From NCBI RefSeq assembly GCF_004521985.1, contig NZ_SBHZ01000013.1, positions 1-64,000 on the forward strand: 64,000 nucleotides of DNA. The letters are read 5' to 3'. This stretch comes from Ectopseudomonas khazarica (GTDB taxonomy: Bacteria > Pseudomonadota > Gammaproteobacteria > Pseudomonadales > Pseudomonadaceae). Both the position numbers and the translations under genes were made by a program. Under the pieces are notes generated by a model. It saw nothing but the letters and a program-made list of their open reading frames with translations, made no database searches and had not been told where the DNA came from. Position 1 is the first letter of the stretch. Every line of letters begins with the position of its first letter. Below are positions 42,681 to 50,718 of the stretch, one piece after another.

Positions 42681-43604
42681 ATGATCGAAATAAGAAACCT
42701 GACCAGGCGTTTTGCGCAGTACACGGCAGTCGATGACCTGTCGTTCAGTGTCCAGCCAGGGGAAGTGCTGGGCTTTCTCGGCCCCAACGGGGCTGGCAAA
42801 TCCACCACGATGAAGATGCTCACAGGGTTTCTCGCGCCGACCTCCGGCACGGCGAGCATTCTCGGCTGCGATATCCAGACGCAGACGCTCAAGGCCCAGC
42901 GGCAGATCGGCTACCTCCCCGAAGGCGCGCCGTGCTACGGCGACATGAGTGTGCGCGGCTTCCTCTCCTTCATCGCCGAGGTGCGCGGTTTTCGTGGTGC
43001 CGAGAAGGCGCTGCGGGTCGAGCATGCCGTGGCCCAGGTGGAGTTGCAGGCGGTGCTGGAGCAGAGCATCGAAACGCTGTCCAAGGGCTTCAAGCGCCGT
43101 GTCGGCCTGGCCCAGGCGATCCTGCACGATCCGCGCGTGCTGATTCTCGATGAGCCCACCGACGGCCTCGATCCGAACCAGAAGCATCAGGTGCGCCAGC
43201 TCATCCAGGGCCTGGCCCGCGACAAGATCGTGATCATTTCCACCCACATCCTCGAAGAAGTCACGGCGCTCTGCACCCGCGCCGTGGTCATCGCCCAGGG
43301 CCGCCTGCTGGCCGATGGCACGCCGCTGGAACTGGAGAGCCGTTCGCGCTACCACCAGGCGGTGACGCTGGTGGCCGATGAGGCCCTGGACCTGGCCGCG
43401 CTGGCGGCGCTGCCCGGTGTCGCCGGGGTCGAGGAGAACCCGCGCGAGCACAGCCTGAGCGTGCTGGCGCAGCCGGGCGAGGTGATCTTCCCGCAGGTCA
43501 ATGCACTGATCGCCCAGCGCGGCTGGAGGGTCAGGGAGCTCAACGTGGAACGCGGTCGGCTCGATGAAGTATTCCGCAGCCTGACCCGAGGAGAGCAGCC
43601 ATGA
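42681..43604 (+). CDS. ABC transporter ATPase (GldA-like)
   Basis: 307 aa. Walker A GPNGAGKST (~37-45), Q-loop GYLPEGAPCYGDM, signature LSKGFKRRVGLAQA (~134), Walker B LILDEPTDGLDP, switch His STHILEE, and a ~75-residue C-terminal extension as in GldA/NosF-type ATPases. Forms an exporter-type ABC complex with the next gene. Together with the GldG-like and DUF4340 genes this is the non-gliding 'Gld-like' cassette found in many proteobacteria, probably acting on the envelope; the substrate is unknown. Confidence 0.9.
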   Translation: MIEIRNLTRRFAQYTAVDDLSFSVQPGEVLGFLGPNGAGKSTTMKMLTGFLAPTSGTASILGCDIQTQTLKAQRQIGYLPEGAPCYGDMSVRGFLSFIAEVRGFRGAEKALRVEHAVAQVELQAVLEQSIETLSKGFKRRVGLAQAILHDPRVLILDEPTDGLDPNQKHQVRQLIQGLARDKIVIISTHILEEVTALCTRAVVIAQGRLLADGTPLELESRSRYHQAVTLVADEALDLAALAALPGVAGVEENPREHSLSVLAQPGEVIFPQVNALIAQRGWRVRELNVERGRLDEVFRSLTRGEQP

Positions 43605-44332
43605 CCCAGTTGCCCGTGATCTTCAAGCGCGAGCTGGCGAGCTACTTCGCCACGCCGCTGGCCTATGTGTTCATCGTGATCTTCCTGGTGCTGTCCGGGG
43701 TGTTCACCTTCTACCTGGGCGGTTTCTTCGAGAGCGGCCAGGCCAACCTCTCGGCCTTCTTCAATTTCCACCCCTGGCTGTACCTGTTCCTGGTGCCGGC
43801 GATCGCCATGCGCCTGTGGGCGGAGGAGCGCAAGTCCGGCTCCATCGAGCTGCTGATGACCCTGCCGATCACCCGCTTCGAGGCGGTCACCGGCAAGTTC
43901 CTGGCGGCCTGGGTGTTCGCCGGCATCGCGCTGCTGCTGACCTTCCCGATGATCATCACCGTCAACTACCTGGGCGAGCCGGACAACGGCGCGATCATCA
44001 CCGGCTACCTCGGCAGCTGGCTGCTGGCCGGGGCCTACCTGGCCATCGGTTCGTGCATGTCGGCGCTGAGCAAGAACCAGGTGATCGCCTTCATCCTCGC
44101 GGTCAGCGCCTGCTTCCTGTTCATCGTCAGCGGCTTTCCGATGGTGCTCGATGCCTTCGCCTGGGCGCCGCAATGGTGGGTGGACGCCGTCGCCTCGCTG
44201 AGTTTCCTGGTGCGCTTCGATGCCATCAGCAAGGGCGTGATCGACCTGCGCGACCTGCTGTATTTCCTCTCGCTGATCGCTGCCTGGCTGACCGCCACCG
44301 CGGTGGTCATCGATCTGAAGAAAGCCGACTGA
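43601..44332 (+). CDS. ABC-2 type permease (GldF-like)
   Basis: 243 aa, six predicted helices. The opening FKRELASYFATPLAYVFIVIF and WAEERKSGSIELLMTLPI (residues ~73-90) are typical of GldF/ABC-2 permeases. ATGA overlap with the ATPase gene, 9 bp before the GldG-like gene. Confidence 0.9.
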   Translation: MTQLPVIFKRELASYFATPLAYVFIVIFLVLSGVFTFYLGGFFESGQANLSAFFNFHPWLYLFLVPAIAMRLWAEERKSGSIELLMTLPITRFEAVTGKFLAAWVFAGIALLLTFPMIITVNYLGEPDNGAIITGYLGSWLLAGAYLAIGSCMSALSKNQVIAFILAVSACFLFIVSGFPMVLDAFAWAPQWWVDAVASLSFLVRFDAISKGVIDLRDLLYFLSLIAAWLTATAVVIDLKKAD

Positions 44333-44341
44333 GGAGCGCCC

Positions 44342-46174
44342 ATGAAAAAGCTGATCTATTCCGGCGCCGGGCTGCTGCTGATCGCGGTGGCGTTCGTTGC
44401 CTTCAATCTGCTGGCCGGTATCGGCCTGGGCGGTGCGCGCCTGGACCTCACCGAGCAGAAGCTCTACACCATCTCCGACGGCACCCGGCAGATCCTCGGT
44501 GAGCTGGACGAGCCGATCAACCTGTACTTCTTCTACTCGGACAAGGTGGCCAAGGACCTGCCGGCGCTGCGCACCTACGCACAGCGCGTGGAGGAGATGC
44601 TCAAGGCCTACCAGGCGCAGGCGAACGGCAAGATCCGCCTGCACATCATCGATCCCCAGCCCTTCTCCGAGGACGAGGACAAGGCGGCCGAGTACGGCCT
44701 GCAGGGGATTCCGCTGCAGCAGGGTGGCGACTCGGTCTACTTCGGCCTGGCGGGCACCAATTCGCTGGACGATACCCAGGTCATTCCGTTCTTCGCCCTG
44801 GATCAGGAGGAACACCTGGAGTACGAGCTGAGCCGCCTGGTGCAGACCCTGGCGAAACCCGAACTGCCGGTGGTCGGGGTGCTGTCCGGGCTGCCGATGA
44901 CCGGTGGCTTCGACATGATGGCGCGCCAGCCGACGCCGCCATGGATGGTGCTGGAGCAGGTGCGCCAGTTGTTCAAGATCGAGAACCTCAAGGTCGATGT
45001 CGACCAGATTCCCGAGCAGGTCTCGGTGCTCTGGCTGGTGCATCCGAAGAACCTGCCGCAGCAGACCCTCTATGCCATCGACCAGTTCGTGCTGCGCGGC
45101 GGCAAGCTGATGGTGTTCGTCGACCCCTACGCGGAGGCCGACAGCGGCGAGATGCCCGGTGAGGTGGCGGTGGACAAGGCGTCGAACCTCGCGCCGCTGT
45201 TCAAGGCCTGGGGCCTGCGCATGGTCCCGGACAAGGTACTGGGCGATGGTGCCTATGCCATGTCGGTGAACATGGGCCAGGGCCAGCGCCCGGTGCGTCA
45301 TGCCGCCTGGCTGAGCCTGCCGCGCAAGGCGCTGGACCAGACCGATATCGCCACGGCCGGGCTGGAGAGCATCACCGTCGCCACGGCCGGCATCCTCGAA
45401 CCGCTGGAGGGGGCGAAGAGCCGCTTCACGCCGCTGATGCAGAGCTCCGAGTACGCCATGCCCTTCGATGCCCAGCGTTTCGCCATGCTCAGCAACCCGG
45501 AGGAGCTGATCCGTGAGCTGGAGCCGACCGGTGAGCGCTACACCATTGCCGCGCGGGTCGATGGCCCGGCGCAGAGTGCCTTCCCCGACGGCATCGAGGG
45601 GCGCAAGGATGGCCTCAAGCAGGCCGACAACATCAACGTCATCGCGGTGGCCGATACCGACATCCTCAGCGATCGCCTGTGGGTGCAGGTGCAGGACTTC
45701 TTCGGCCAGCGCATGCCACAACCCTGGGCTGACAACGGCAGCTTCGTCATCAACGCGCTGGACAACCTGAGCGGTTCCGAGGCGCTGATCAGCGTGCGTT
45801 CGCGTGGCCGCTTCAGCCGTCCGTTCGTGGTGGTGGAGGAGCTGCAGCGGGCGGCCGAGCAGCGCTTGCGTGACAAGGAACAGGCACTGCAGGCGCGCCT
45901 GACCGAGACCGAGCAGCAACTGGCCGCGCTGCAACGCAGCGATGATCCGAACAAGGCGCTGGAGCTGACCCCGGAACAGCAGACCGCGCTGCAGCGCTTC
46001 ATCCAGCAGAAACTGGAGCTGCGCAAGGAGCTGCGCGACGTGCGCTATCAGCTCAACGCCGATATCGAGGCGCTGGGACGTACCCTGAAGGTGCTCAACA
46101 TCGCCCTGGTGCCGGCACTGCTGACCTTGCTGGTGCTGGCCCTGTGGCTGTGGCGCCGGCGTCGTCAGGCCTGA
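44342..46174 (+). CDS. GldG-like ABC-type auxiliary membrane protein
   Basis: 610 aa. One helix at each end (5-27 and ~580-603) enclosing a large periplasmic part: RLDLTEQKLYTISDGTRQIL (residues ~35-54, the hallmark of the GldG/DUF4350 family), an ABC-type unknown region around PVVGVLSGLPMTGG, and a coiled coil (~495-570, QRLRDKEQALQARLTETEQQ). Bitopic protein expected to work with the ABC pair. A 105-bp repeat array separates it from the DUF4340 gene. Confidence 0.88.
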   Translation: MKKLIYSGAGLLLIAVAFVAFNLLAGIGLGGARLDLTEQKLYTISDGTRQILGELDEPINLYFFYSDKVAKDLPALRTYAQRVEEMLKAYQAQANGKIRLHIIDPQPFSEDEDKAAEYGLQGIPLQQGGDSVYFGLAGTNSLDDTQVIPFFALDQEEHLEYELSRLVQTLAKPELPVVGVLSGLPMTGGFDMMARQPTPPWMVLEQVRQLFKIENLKVDVDQIPEQVSVLWLVHPKNLPQQTLYAIDQFVLRGGKLMVFVDPYAEADSGEMPGEVAVDKASNLAPLFKAWGLRMVPDKVLGDGAYAMSVNMGQGQRPVRHAAWLSLPRKALDQTDIATAGLESITVATAGILEPLEGAKSRFTPLMQSSEYAMPFDAQRFAMLSNPEELIRELEPTGERYTIAARVDGPAQSAFPDGIEGRKDGLKQADNINVIAVADTDILSDRLWVQVQDFFGQRMPQPWADNGSFVINALDNLSGSEALISVRSRGRFSRPFVVVEELQRAAEQRLRDKEQALQARLTETEQQLAALQRSDDPNKALELTPEQQTALQRFIQQKLELRKELRDVRYQLNADIEALGRTLKVLNIALVPALLTLLVLALWLWRRRRQA

Positions 46175-46212
46175 CGGCCAGCGCGACCCTAGGCGCTGCA
46201 GCGCGTGTGCGT

Positions 46213-46768
46213 AGGGTTTCGTATCCCGGCTGCAATCCGGGGTAATGCGTAGGGTGGATCACGCTTTACCGACCCACCGCTGTGGTGGATGCAGGAAGCG
46301 GCATCCACCCTACGCCGAGGGTTTCGTAGCCCGGCTGCGATCCGGGGTGATACGTAGGGTGGATCACGCTTCACCGATCCACCGCTGTGGTGGATGCAAG
46401 AAGCGGCATCCACCCTACGTCGAGGGGTTCGTATCCCGGCTGCAGTCCGGGGTGGTGCGTAGGGTGGATCACGCTTTACCGACCCACCGCTGTGGTGGAT
46501 GCAGGAAGCGGCATCCACCCGACGCCGAGGGTTTCGTGGCCTGGCTGCGATCCGGGGTGGTGCGTAGGGTGGATCACGCTTTACCGATCCACTGCTGTGG
46601 TGGATGCAAGAAGCGGCATCCACCCTACACCGAGGGTTTTGTATCCAGGTTGCGATCCAGGGTGGTGAGTAGGGTGGATCACGCTTTACCGATCCACCGC
46701 TGTGGTGGATGCAGGAAGCGGCATCCACCCTACGCCGGGGGGTTCGTAGCCCGGCTGCGATCCGGCGG
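46213..46768. repeat. Exact 105-bp tandem repeat array, five units
   Basis: GTAGGGTGGATCACGCTT-type blocks begin at 46249, 46354, 46459, 46564 and 46669, exactly 105 bp apart. Each unit has (i) hairpin GGTGGATC../GATCCACC, (ii) hairpin GGTGGATGC-(8 nt)-GCATCCACC, and (iii) a REP-like CCCGGCTGCGATCCGGGG. A further REP copy closes the array. As 105 is a multiple of three, frames stay open through it on both strands (35-residue peptide repeats), but these lack ribosome sites and I do not call them genes. Confidence 0.92.
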
Positions 46769-46881
46769 GTAGCAGCGCCGCCAGCAAACGACAGGTTTCC
46801 GCAAGGGCGCGGCGGGCGCACCGCCTCTGAGGCATCGGTGCGCTCCACGCGGCTCCATCTCACTCAAGGGGGAAGGGTTTC

Positions 46882-47871
46882 ATGGGAAAGAAAGGTCTGA
46901 GCGCATTGCTCGTCATCGCGCTGCTCTGCGCGCTGGGCTATCTGGCGCTGCGGCATGACCAGCAGCAGGCCATCGCGCCGGTCGAACAGGCGCCATGGCT
47001 GGCCGCGCAGCAGGACTACCTGGGCAGCCTGCAGGCGCTGGACATCGAGGCGCCGGGCCAGCCTCCGGTGCGCATCGAGCGTCACGGCGAGGACTGGGTG
47101 GTGCCGGCGAAGGCCGACTACCCGGCGGCAAGGCAGGTACTGGCCGACCTGCTGCGGGCGCTGCGCGAGGCGCGGAAGGTGGAGGCCAAGACCGCCAATG
47201 CGCAGTGGCACGCGCGTCTGGGCCTGGCCGAGCAAGGCGCGGAGGGTGAGCAGGCACTGCGCCTGAAGCTGCAGTTCGACGGCCACCCCGATCTCGGCCT
47301 GCGCCTGGGCAAGGCAGCCCAGCAAGGCACCGGGCAACTGGTGCGCCTGGCTGGAGAGGACCAGGTCTGGTTGATCGATCGCCAGCTGAACGTACCGCCG
47401 CGCGAGCTGGACTGGCTGGACCGGCGCATCAGTGACATTCCCTACACCGATATCCAGCGCATCGAGCTGCGCCATGCCGACGGCGAGGTGCTCACCCTGA
47501 ACCGGGCCGATGCCAAGCAGTACAACTTTGCCGTCGAGCAACTGGCCGGAACGCAGAAGCTCGCTTTCGAGGGCGCGGCCAACAGCGTGGCGACGCTGTT
47601 CTCCAGCCTGCAGTTCGCTGATGCCGCGCCGCTCGACCAGGTGGGCTTCAAACAGCCGCCGGTGCTGCGTTTCAGCCTCAGTGGTTTCGGTGGGCAGCAG
47701 CTCGCCGGTGCCCTGTACCGGCAGGGAGAACAGTACTGGCTGACGCTGGGGGCGCGTGAAGGTTTCAAGGTGGAGGAAGTCAGCGCGCGCCCTGACTGGG
47801 CCTATCGCCTCGACGTCGATCAGGCGCAGCGGTTGATGAAGAAGTTGCGCGATCTGCTGGCCAAAAGCTGA
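46882..47871 (+). CDS. DUF4340 protein of the Gld-like operon
   Basis: 329 aa. N-terminal helix (7-23), then a periplasmic DUF4340 domain: RIERHGEDWVVPAKADYPAA, LGLRLGKAAQQGTGQLVRL, LIDRQLNVPPRELDWLDRRI. The family normally follows gldG-like genes directly; here the array lies between, so it may be transcribed through the repeats or from its own promoter. The initial MGKKG has GGGGGAAGG a few bases upstream. Confidence 0.87.
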   Translation: MGKKGLSALLVIALLCALGYLALRHDQQQAIAPVEQAPWLAAQQDYLGSLQALDIEAPGQPPVRIERHGEDWVVPAKADYPAARQVLADLLRALREARKVEAKTANAQWHARLGLAEQGAEGEQALRLKLQFDGHPDLGLRLGKAAQQGTGQLVRLAGEDQVWLIDRQLNVPPRELDWLDRRISDIPYTDIQRIELRHADGEVLTLNRADAKQYNFAVEQLAGTQKLAFEGAANSVATLFSSLQFADAAPLDQVGFKQPPVLRFSLSGFGGQQLAGALYRQGEQYWLTLGAREGFKVEEVSARPDWAYRLDVDQAQRLMKKLRDLLAKS

Positions 47872-47950
47872 CAAAAACGCTCTGAACAGCGCATTTTTCC
47901 AGGTGGCGGGGTGGCTCCAAAAAAGTACTTTTCAGTCACAGTTCATGCTT

Positions 47951-48105
47951 TATACTCGGCCTTCGGCTGCAGCAAGAACGCTACTCGCTTGACCTGCTCC
48001 ATGCTCGAATTGCCGGGGTTGGCGAACGCTGAGAAGAACGTTTTTACCGAGCCGTCAAAGCGCCTTCGGGACAATAAAAACATAGCGAGTTTGGAGAAGT
48101 TGGTA
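47951..48105 (+). promoter_or_regulatory. Promoter and long 5' leader of the cold-shock gene
   Basis: TATACT -10 box at 47951-47956 with a poor -35. Start predicted near 47963, leaving ~140 nt untranslated before ATG 48106, as in cspA-type genes whose leaders control translation at low temperature. The gap contains an inverted GAACGCTGAGAAGAACGTT block. The leader role is inference. Confidence 0.55.
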
Positions 48106-48315
48106 ATGGCAGATCGTGAGACCGGAACCGTCAAATGGTTCAATGATTCCAAGGGTTACGGGTTCATTCAGCGCGAAAGCGGCCCGGACGTGTTCGTTCA
48201 CTACCGCGCCATCCGTGGCGAAGGTCACCGCACCCTGGTCGAAGGCCAGAAGGTCGAATTCGGTGTGACCCAGGGCCAGAAAGGCCTGCAAGCGGAAGAT
48301 GTCTCTGCGGTCTGA
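48106..48315 (+). CDS. Cold-shock domain protein (CspA family)
   Basis: 69 aa, one cold-shock domain with RNP1 KGYGFIQ (~16-22) and RNP2 VFVHY (~30-34) plus GTVKWFNDSKGYG. Single-stranded nucleic-acid-binding RNA chaperone. The basic/aromatic surface is intact, with Tyr for Phe at one RNP2-adjacent site. ATG 48106 with GGAGAAG upstream; the frame is open further but is the leader. Its own promoter and terminator make it monocistronic. Confidence 0.93.
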   Translation: MADRETGTVKWFNDSKGYGFIQRESGPDVFVHYRAIRGEGHRTLVEGQKVEFGVTQGQKGLQAEDVSAV

Positions 48316-48332
48316 GCCCCAGACTCCAATGC

Positions 48333-48358
48333 AAAGGCCCGTCATCGACGGGCCTTTT
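48333..48358 (+). terminator. Intrinsic terminator of the cold-shock gene
   Basis: AAAGGCCCGTC-ATC-GACGGGCCTTT, an 11-bp perfect stem with a 3-nt loop, ending in four T. Confidence 0.92.
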
Positions 48359-48546
48359 CGTTTCTGGGGTAGGCCGGATTCCCGCCAGCCTGAGCTCGAC
48401 TCGGGAAATAGCACCACCTCCCTTGGTCGAGACTGTAAGCCAGTAGATACGAGGGCTCCAGTGCCACACGCCAGCGACCTGCCATGGCCAATCGTAACAA
48501 GTGCCTCATCTGGGGATAGCGACTCTTGCAGGGCGGGTCAGCCATA

Positions 48547-48585
48547 AGAGTGCTTTTAAAAGCACTCTAAAAAGAGCTATGCTCT
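48547..48585 (+). promoter_or_regulatory. Palindromic operators of the toxin-antitoxin operon
   Basis: A perfect 22-bp palindrome, AGAGTGCTTTT and its complement (48547-48568), followed 4 bp later by AGAGC-TAT-GCTCT (48573-48585). Both share the AGAG/CTCT ends. They lie 33-71 bp before the antitoxin ATG, the expected place for antitoxin-mediated autoregulation. Confidence 0.72.
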
Positions 48586-48617
48586 GCCGTGCTTTCCAGG
48601 AAAGCAGGGAGAGACCC

Positions 48618-48890
48618 ATGACTTATGCCGTATTGGCCGATGTTGCAGCATCGGTGACCGACCTCAAGAAAGACCCGATGGGCACCATCCGCGAAGGCGG
48701 TGGTGAAACCGTCGTGATCCTCAATCGCAATGAACCAGCCTTCTATGCTGTGCCTCCAGCGCTATACGAAGCCATGCTGGAGATGATCGACGATGCCCGC
48801 CTGGCCGAAGTGGTGCGCGAGCGACGTGGTGAACCCACTGTGCGAGTAGATATCGATGACCTCATCGCGCAAGCCGGCGGAGCCGACTGA
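48618..48890 (+). CDS. Phd/YefM-type antitoxin (StbD/RelB-like)
   Basis: 90 aa. N-terminal DNA-binding Phd/YefM-like fold (MTYAVLADVAASVTDLKKDP, ETVVILNRNEPAFYAVPP) and an acidic C-terminal helix (ARLAEVVRERRGEPTVRVDIDDL) expected to wrap the toxin. GGAGAGACCC precedes the ATG. It overlaps the toxin gene by 35 bp. It should neutralise the toxin and repress the operon through the palindromes upstream. Confidence 0.88.
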   Translation: MTYAVLADVAASVTDLKKDPMGTIREGGGETVVILNRNEPAFYAVPPALYEAMLEMIDDARLAEVVRERRGEPTVRVDIDDLIAQAGGAD

Positions 48891-49170
48891 GTACGCCCTG
48901 GAGTTCAACGCCCAGGCACTGAAGGAGTGGGGCAAGCTGGGCAGCACCATCCAATTGCAGTTCGCCAGGAAGCTCAAGGAGCGCCTTGAGAATCCCCGAG
49001 TCGAGGCGGACAAGCTCCGGGATATGCCCAACTGCTACAAGATCAAGCTGCGCTCCATCGGTTATCGCCTGGTCTATGAAGTGATCGACAGCCGCTTGGT
49101 TGTGACGGTGATCGCTGTGGGCAAGCGAGAGCGCAGCAAGGTTTATGGCAGCGCCGCCAACCGCTTGTAA
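48856..49170 (+). CDS. RelE/StbE-type toxin
   Basis: 104 aa, RelE/ParE fold: YALEFNAQALKEWGKLGSTI, KLRDMPNCYKIKLRSIGYRLVYEV and VIAVGKRERSKVY. The basic residues and C-terminal Tyr characteristic of ribosome-dependent mRNA interferases are present (Arg in YRLVYEV, KRERSKVY). It starts inside the antitoxin gene. Chromosomal module with no phage or plasmid genes around it. Confidence 0.9.
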   Translation: MTSSRKPAEPTEYALEFNAQALKEWGKLGSTIQLQFARKLKERLENPRVEADKLRDMPNCYKIKLRSIGYRLVYEVIDSRLVVTVIAVGKRERSKVYGSAANRL

Positions 49171-49516
49171 GTGGCCTCGCTATGGGTGACGGTCCGCTGA
49201 TCTACGTAGTAATAGTCGTGGCGGGGATGGTTCGTCGGGAGCGAGTTGCGGGGTGCGCTACAGCAAGCACCTGCGTGGTCACTCCGAAACGACAAAGGGC
49301 TAGCCGAATCTAACCCTTTGATCTTTATCGTGGCCGCAGCGAAACTTGAACGCTGTATATGCGCTTTGTGAATGCCTCGCTCTGGTCCCGGATTGCATCC
49401 GGGCTACGGGGGTGATGCAAGGTCCCATAGCGTGGGGCGCCTGAGCCTATCCCGCCCTTCGGGCACCCTCTCCCATGAATGGGGGAGGGCATCAGCAGGC
49501 CGCCGGGCGGCCGCGT
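49171..49516. other. Intergenic region after the toxin gene, with REP element
   Basis: 346 bp without a gene. Contains a stem-loop AAAGGG(C)TA../TAACCCTTT at 49294-49319, a possible weak terminator, a REP element CCCGGATTGCATCCGGGCTAC (49387-49407) and a CCCTCTCCC..GGGGGAGGG palindrome near 49467-49488. Confidence 0.55.
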
Positions 49517-49888
49517 TCATTCGGTGCGCCAGACGATCTCGGTCTCGCCATCGGCATCGACCTTGATCCAGCGGTCGGCCTCTTCATCGCTTTCATCTTC
49601 GACCCAGGTGCCGGGTGCGCAGCGAACCTGCACGCCAAGGGCGGCGTAGGCGGCGCGGGCGCAGGCGAGGTCGTCGGCCCAGGGCGTGGCGTCGCTTTCC
49701 AGGTACAGGCTGTGCCATTTGCCCACCGCCTTGGGCAGCCAGGTCACCGGTACCTCGCCGGCCTTGCACTTGAAGGTCTGGCCTTTCTGCTGCCAGTCGC
49801 TGCAAGGCCCCAGGGCTGCACCCAGCCACTGGGCCACGGCGTCGCGCTCGGCGTCTTTCAGGTAGATCTCGATATCGGGTTGGCGCAT
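49517..49888 (-). CDS. Conserved hypothetical protein
   Basis: 123 aa, acidic, soluble. Begins MRQPDIEIYLKDAERDAVAQWL and contains PVTWLPKAVGKWHSLYLESDATPWADD and three or four scattered Cys. No characterised family recognised. AGGA lies 9 nt before ATG 49888. Follows rlmA by 5 bp and so is probably the last gene of the dapE-rlmA operon. Confidence 0.72.
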   Translation of the reverse strand: MRQPDIEIYLKDAERDAVAQWLGAALGPCSDWQQKGQTFKCKAGEVPVTWLPKAVGKWHSLYLESDATPWADDLACARAAYAALGVQVRCAPGTWVEDESDEEADRWIKVDADGETEIVWRTE

Positions 49889-49893
49889 GGCTT

Positions 49894-50718
49894 CTAGTCC
49901 TGAGAGCTGATGCTCGGGGTTTTGACGATCCAATCGTAGCGGATGGAGACGGTCACTTCGAAGGGCGTGGCGATCACTGCTTCGCGGCGTTCGGCACTGG
50001 CGCGCCAACCGTGCGGGGTCATGGCCAGCAGATCGGCGCGGGCCTGGGCCTCGGCCAGGTGCAGGGGGAACTGCAGGGTCTCGCTGTGCGCCAGGTGCAT
50101 GCCCGCCGGGATCAGCGCCAGGTGTTTCTCGTCGTCGTAGTCGCGCACTTCGTCATACAGCTTCTGCCGCAGCTCCATCAGGTGGCCGCGGGTCGGGCCC
50201 ATGCGCAGCAGGCCGCCACCGGGGGCGAGCAGGCGCTCGGCCTCGCTCCAGTCGAGCGGGCTGAACACGCTGGCCAGCAGGTTGCAGCTGGCGTCGGCCA
50301 GCGGCACGCGGGCCATGCTCGCCACCAGCCAGCTCAGCTGCGGGGCGCGTTTGCAGGCGCGCTTGACCGCCTCGCGGGAGATGTCCAGGGCGTAGCCGTC
50401 GGCATCCGGCAGGGCGTGGCCGATCTGCTGCGTGTAGTAGCCCTCGCCGCAGCCGATATCCAGCCAGCGAGCCGGCGCGCGTTCGGCCGCGAGCTGGGCC
50501 AGGCGTGCGGCCAGCGGTGCGTAGTGGCCGCCGTCGAGAAAGCGCCGGCGAGCCTCGACCATGGCCTGGTTGTCGCCCGGATCGCGGCTGTTCTTGTGCT
50601 GCACCGGCAACAGGTTGAAGTAGCCCTGGCGGGCGCGGTCGAAGCTGTGCCGGTTGGCGCAGGCCAGGCCGCTGGCGCTGGGTTCGAGCGCGGTCTGGCA
50701 GAGGGGGCAGATCAGCAT
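49894..50718 (-). CDS. rlmA: 23S rRNA (guanine-N1)-methyltransferase
   Basis: 274 aa. N-terminal zinc site CPLCQTAL..C..RHSF (residues 4-25) followed by a class I SAM methyltransferase with LDIGCGEGYYTQQIG (~86-100), ALDISREAVKRA and SVFSPLDWSEAERLL. RlmA-type enzymes methylate G745 or G748 of 23S rRNA. Start overlaps the dapE stop by 7 bp, so the two are translated together despite unrelated pathways. Confidence 0.9.
   Translation of the reverse strand: MLICPLCQTALEPSASGLACANRHSFDRARQGYFNLLPVQHKNSRDPGDNQAMVEARRRFLDGGHYAPLAARLAQLAAERAPARWLDIGCGEGYYTQQIGHALPDADGYALDISREAVKRACKRAPQLSWLVASMARVPLADASCNLLASVFSPLDWSEAERLLAPGGGLLRMGPTRGHLMELRQKLYDEVRDYDDEKHLALIPAGMHLAHSETLQFPLHLAEAQARADLLAMTPHGWRASAERREAVIATPFEVTVSIRYDWIVKTPSISSQD

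Noticed and set aside
46189..46863. Open frames of 175-224 codons on both strands encoding 35-residue peptide repeats
   Set aside because: They exist because the 105-bp unit is a multiple of three and lacks stops. No ribosome site, no signal, and both strands are open equally.
48342..48545. 67-codon minus-strand frame between the cold-shock gene and the toxin-antitoxin operon
   Set aside because: No ribosome site, starts at the edge of the TA operator and ends inside the cold-shock terminator. No recognisable family.
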